Below, piece after piece: positions 6,457 to 8,159 of a stretch of DNA of 8,159 nt. The position numbers and the translations under genes were made by a program. Positions within the stretch are counted from its first letter, which is position 1; each line of letters opens with the position of its first letter. The notes under the pieces were generated by a model. It saw nothing but the letters and a program-made list of their open reading frames with translations, searched no databases and was not told where the DNA came from. The stretch comes from Gallionellaceae bacterium (GTDB lineage: Bacteria; Pseudomonadota; Gammaproteobacteria; Burkholderiales; Gallionellaceae): positions 1 through 8,159 of the forward strand of contig JAUSKS010000016.1 of assembly GCA_030646595.1 (NCBI GenBank). Reading direction: 5' to 3'.

Positions 6457-6937
6457 GGCGGCGCAGGCGCAGTGGCGGGCGAATGAGCAGTTCGTCGTCA
6501 TGATGATGGCGATGGCCGCCGCCATAAGCACCGGCTTCCGGTTCAAATGGTGCGTTTTGTTCGAGGATAGTTACGCCCAGACCGAGTAACATTTCTTTAA
6601 GCACATGGTCTTGTTCCAGGCGTAACCAATCGGGGCCAACTTGCAAGGGGACATGCCGGTTGCCCAGGTGGTAAGCAGCGCGCGCCAATTGCCGGGGATT
6701 GCTGGCGCTGACATGCAGCACCGCTTCATCAGCTGCCACGACTTGTACGATACGGCCATCGTCTGCCATCAGCCGGTCCCCACCACGCAACAGGGTGCCG
6801 CGTTCCAACATCAGCGCAGCTTCGTCGCCAGATTGCAGACGTACCCGCAAACGGCTTTTCTGGCGGCGCTCGAAGGGCAGCAGCAATTGGTCATCATATT
6901 GTTCGCCTGGCGGCAGGCGTTGCGTAATGTTTAACAT
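6449..6937 (-). CDS. ureE: Urease nickel metallochaperone UreE
   Basis: Dimeric cytoplasmic protein that delivers nickel to the urease maturation complex. 162 residues. The N-terminal peptide-binding domain spans about residues 1-75. The metal-binding domain follows with GNRHVPLQV, where H95 corresponds to the conserved interface histidine. The C-terminal tail [11 protein letters not shown] at 139-149 gives a short histidine-rich nickel-binding segment, smaller than the long His tails of some enterobacteria. The start ATG overlaps the ureC stop by one base (TGATG) with no good ribosome site of its own, so it is read by translational coupling. Confidence 0.95.
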   Translation of the reverse strand: MLNITQRLPPGEQYDDQLLLPFERRQKSRLRVRLQSGDEAALMLERGTLLRGGDRLMADDGRIVQVVAADEAVLHVSASNPRQLARAAYHLGNRHVPLQVGPDWLRLEQDHVLKEMLLGLGVTILEQNAPFEPEAGAYGGGHRHHHDDELLIRPPLRLRRHA

Positions 6938-8159
6938 CAGAACAGAAAATAGCGTTGCGCCATCGGCAGCACACTAGCGGGTTCGCAAGTGAGCAGCACT
7001 CCATCGGCGTGAACCAGATAAGTTTCAGCATCCACTTCAATATTGGGTTGATAATCGTTATGCACCATATCCGCTTTCTGGACAGTGCGGGTGCCATGCA
7101 CCGCGATCAGGGGCTTGTTCAGTTTGAGCGCAGCCAGTGCCGGATTTTTCAGGGATGCCTGCGACACAAAGGTGACCGAGGTTTTTAACGCACCGCCGAA
7201 TGCGCCGAACATGGGACGGTAATGCACGGGCTGCGGTGTCGGGATGGAAGCGTTGGGATCGCCCATGGCCGCTGCCGCTATCATGCCACCCTTGAGTATC
7301 AATGCAGGCTTGACACCGAAAAAAGCTGGCTTCCACAGCACCAGGTCGGCCAATTTGCCGGTTTCTATCGAGCCGACCACATGGCTGATGCCGTGCGTAA
7401 TCGCCGGGTTGATGGTGTATTTGGCCAGATAGCGTTTGACGCGAAAGTTGTCATTGTGCGCCCCATCGCCGGGTAGTGCGCCGCGTTGCATTTTCATTTT
7501 ATGCGCGGTTTGCCAGGTGCGGATAATGACTTCGCCCACGCGGCCCATCGCCTGCGAATCGGATGACATCATGGAAAAAGCACCGAGGTCATGCAAAATA
7601 TCCTCGGCAGCGATGGTTTCGCGCCGGATGCGGCTTTCCGCAAAAGCAATATCTTCGGCGATGGCTGGATCAAGATGGTGGCACACCATCAACATATCGA
7701 GATGCTCGGCCAGGGTATTGACTGTATAGGGCCGTGTCGGATTGGTAGAAGAGGGTAGTACATTGGCGCAGCCCACAGCGCGGATAATATCTGGTGCATG
7801 GCCCCCGCCCGCGCCTTCGGTGTGATAAGTGTGTATGGTGCGGCCCTTGAAAGCCGCCAGCGTGGTTTCGACAAAGCCTGATTCATTGAGCGTGTCGGTA
7901 TGGATAGCAACTTGCACATCCATCTCGTCTGCGACTGTCAGGCAATTATCTATTGCTGCCGGGGTGGTGCCCCAATCCTCATGCAGCTTGAGGCCGATGG
8001 CTCCCGCGTACACCTGTTCGTGCAGCGGCTCAGGCAGGCTGACGTTGCCCTTGCCGAGAAAACCCAGATTCATGGCAAATGCCTCTGCCGCTTGCAGCAT
8101 GCTGTGGATATGCCACGGACCTGGAGTGCAGGTGGTGGCAAAAGTACCAGTGGCCGGGC
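6937..8159 (-). CDS. ureC: Urease subunit alpha UreC, 5' end outside window
   Basis: Catalytic subunit of the nickel enzyme that hydrolyses urea to ammonia and carbamate. 406 residues are visible and the frame is open beyond 8159; by comparison with Klebsiella urease about 160 N-terminal residues, including the first HxH nickel ligands, are missing. The open frame does not start at the ATG at 8100: the codons before it read [16 protein letters not shown], ordinary UreC. Active-site residues are all present: the lysine to be carbamylated in GLKLHED (7987-7989), the histidines in LHED, AIHTDT and [12 protein letters not shown], the flap cysteine and histidine in MVCHHLD, the arginine in ESRIRRET and the aspartate in SSDSQAMGR. 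The C-terminus PMAQRYFLF is typical. ureA, ureB and probably ureD are expected further upstream, outside the window. Confidence 0.97.
   Translation of the reverse strand, partial: PATGTFATTCTPGPWHIHSMLQAAEAFAMNLGFLGKGNVSLPEPLHEQVYAGAIGLKLHEDWGTTPAAIDNCLTVADEMDVQVAIHTDTLNESGFVETTLAAFKGRTIHTYHTEGAGGGHAPDIIRAVGCANVLPSSTNPTRPYTVNTLAEHLDMLMVCHHLDPAIAEDIAFAESRIRRETIAAEDILHDLGAFSMMSSDSQAMGRVGEVIIRTWQTAHKMKMQRGALPGDGAHNDNFRVKRYLAKYTINPAITHGISHVVGSIETGKLADLVLWKPAFFGVKPALILKGGMIAAAAMGDPNASIPTPQPVHYRPMFGAFGGALKTSVTFVSQASLKNPALAALKLNKPLIAVHGTRTVQKADMVHNDYQPNIEVDAETYLVHADGVLLTCEPASVLPMAQRYFLF

Noticed and set aside
6457..6546. N-terminal extension of UreF with a hydrophobic stretch resembling a signal peptide
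   Set aside because: UreF is cytoplasmic, the extension overlaps the ureE coding end, and the family N-terminal motif begins right after ATG 6456.

Overview
The window looks like chromosomal DNA of a free-living proteobacterium, most likely a betaproteobacterium of the Gallionella/Nitrosomonas/Methylophilus kind. That placement is an inference from overall protein character, roughly even base composition and gene content, with no rRNA or marker gene to confirm it. Two genes run off the ends: a molybdopterin nitrate reductase on the left and the urease alpha subunit on the right. No tRNA, rRNA, CRISPR array, insertion sequence or phage gene was found.

Layout from left to right. (1) Positions 1-1467, minus strand: the N-terminal 489 residues of an assimilatory-type nitrate reductase (nasA). 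Its 206-bp upstream region holds a near-consensus sigma-54 promoter, and 100-140 bp further upstream two NtrC-like half-sites in opposite orientation. (2) 1674-3014, minus: a two-domain ChrA chromate/oxyanion transporter. (3) 3167-3773, plus: a YibF-like glutathione S-transferase whose reading frame is broken at a short A run after about 21 codons. (4) 3770-4321, minus: mogA, the molybdopterin adenylyltransferase of molybdenum cofactor synthesis, overlapping the GST gene tail to tail by 4 bp. (5) 4493-5073, plus: a MazEF toxin-antitoxin pair with its own sigma-70 promoter and a palindrome over the predicted transcription start. (6) 5153-8159, minus: ureG, ureF, ureE and most of ureC, read in the order ureC-ureE-ureF-ureG with overlapping junctions, ending towards mazEF.

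How it fits together. Nitrate reduction and urea hydrolysis both deliver ammonium. NasA needs the molybdenum cofactor that MogA helps make, and urease needs the nickel-insertion proteins UreE, UreF and UreG. The sigma-54/NtrC-like control region ahead of nasA suggests nitrate use is switched on by nitrogen limitation. The region therefore reads as a nitrogen-scavenging neighbourhood into which stress or accessory genes (chrA, GST, mazEF) are interspersed. All protein families are known ones; I see no convincing undescribed system. The most informative signals are the nasA control region and the GST frameshift.
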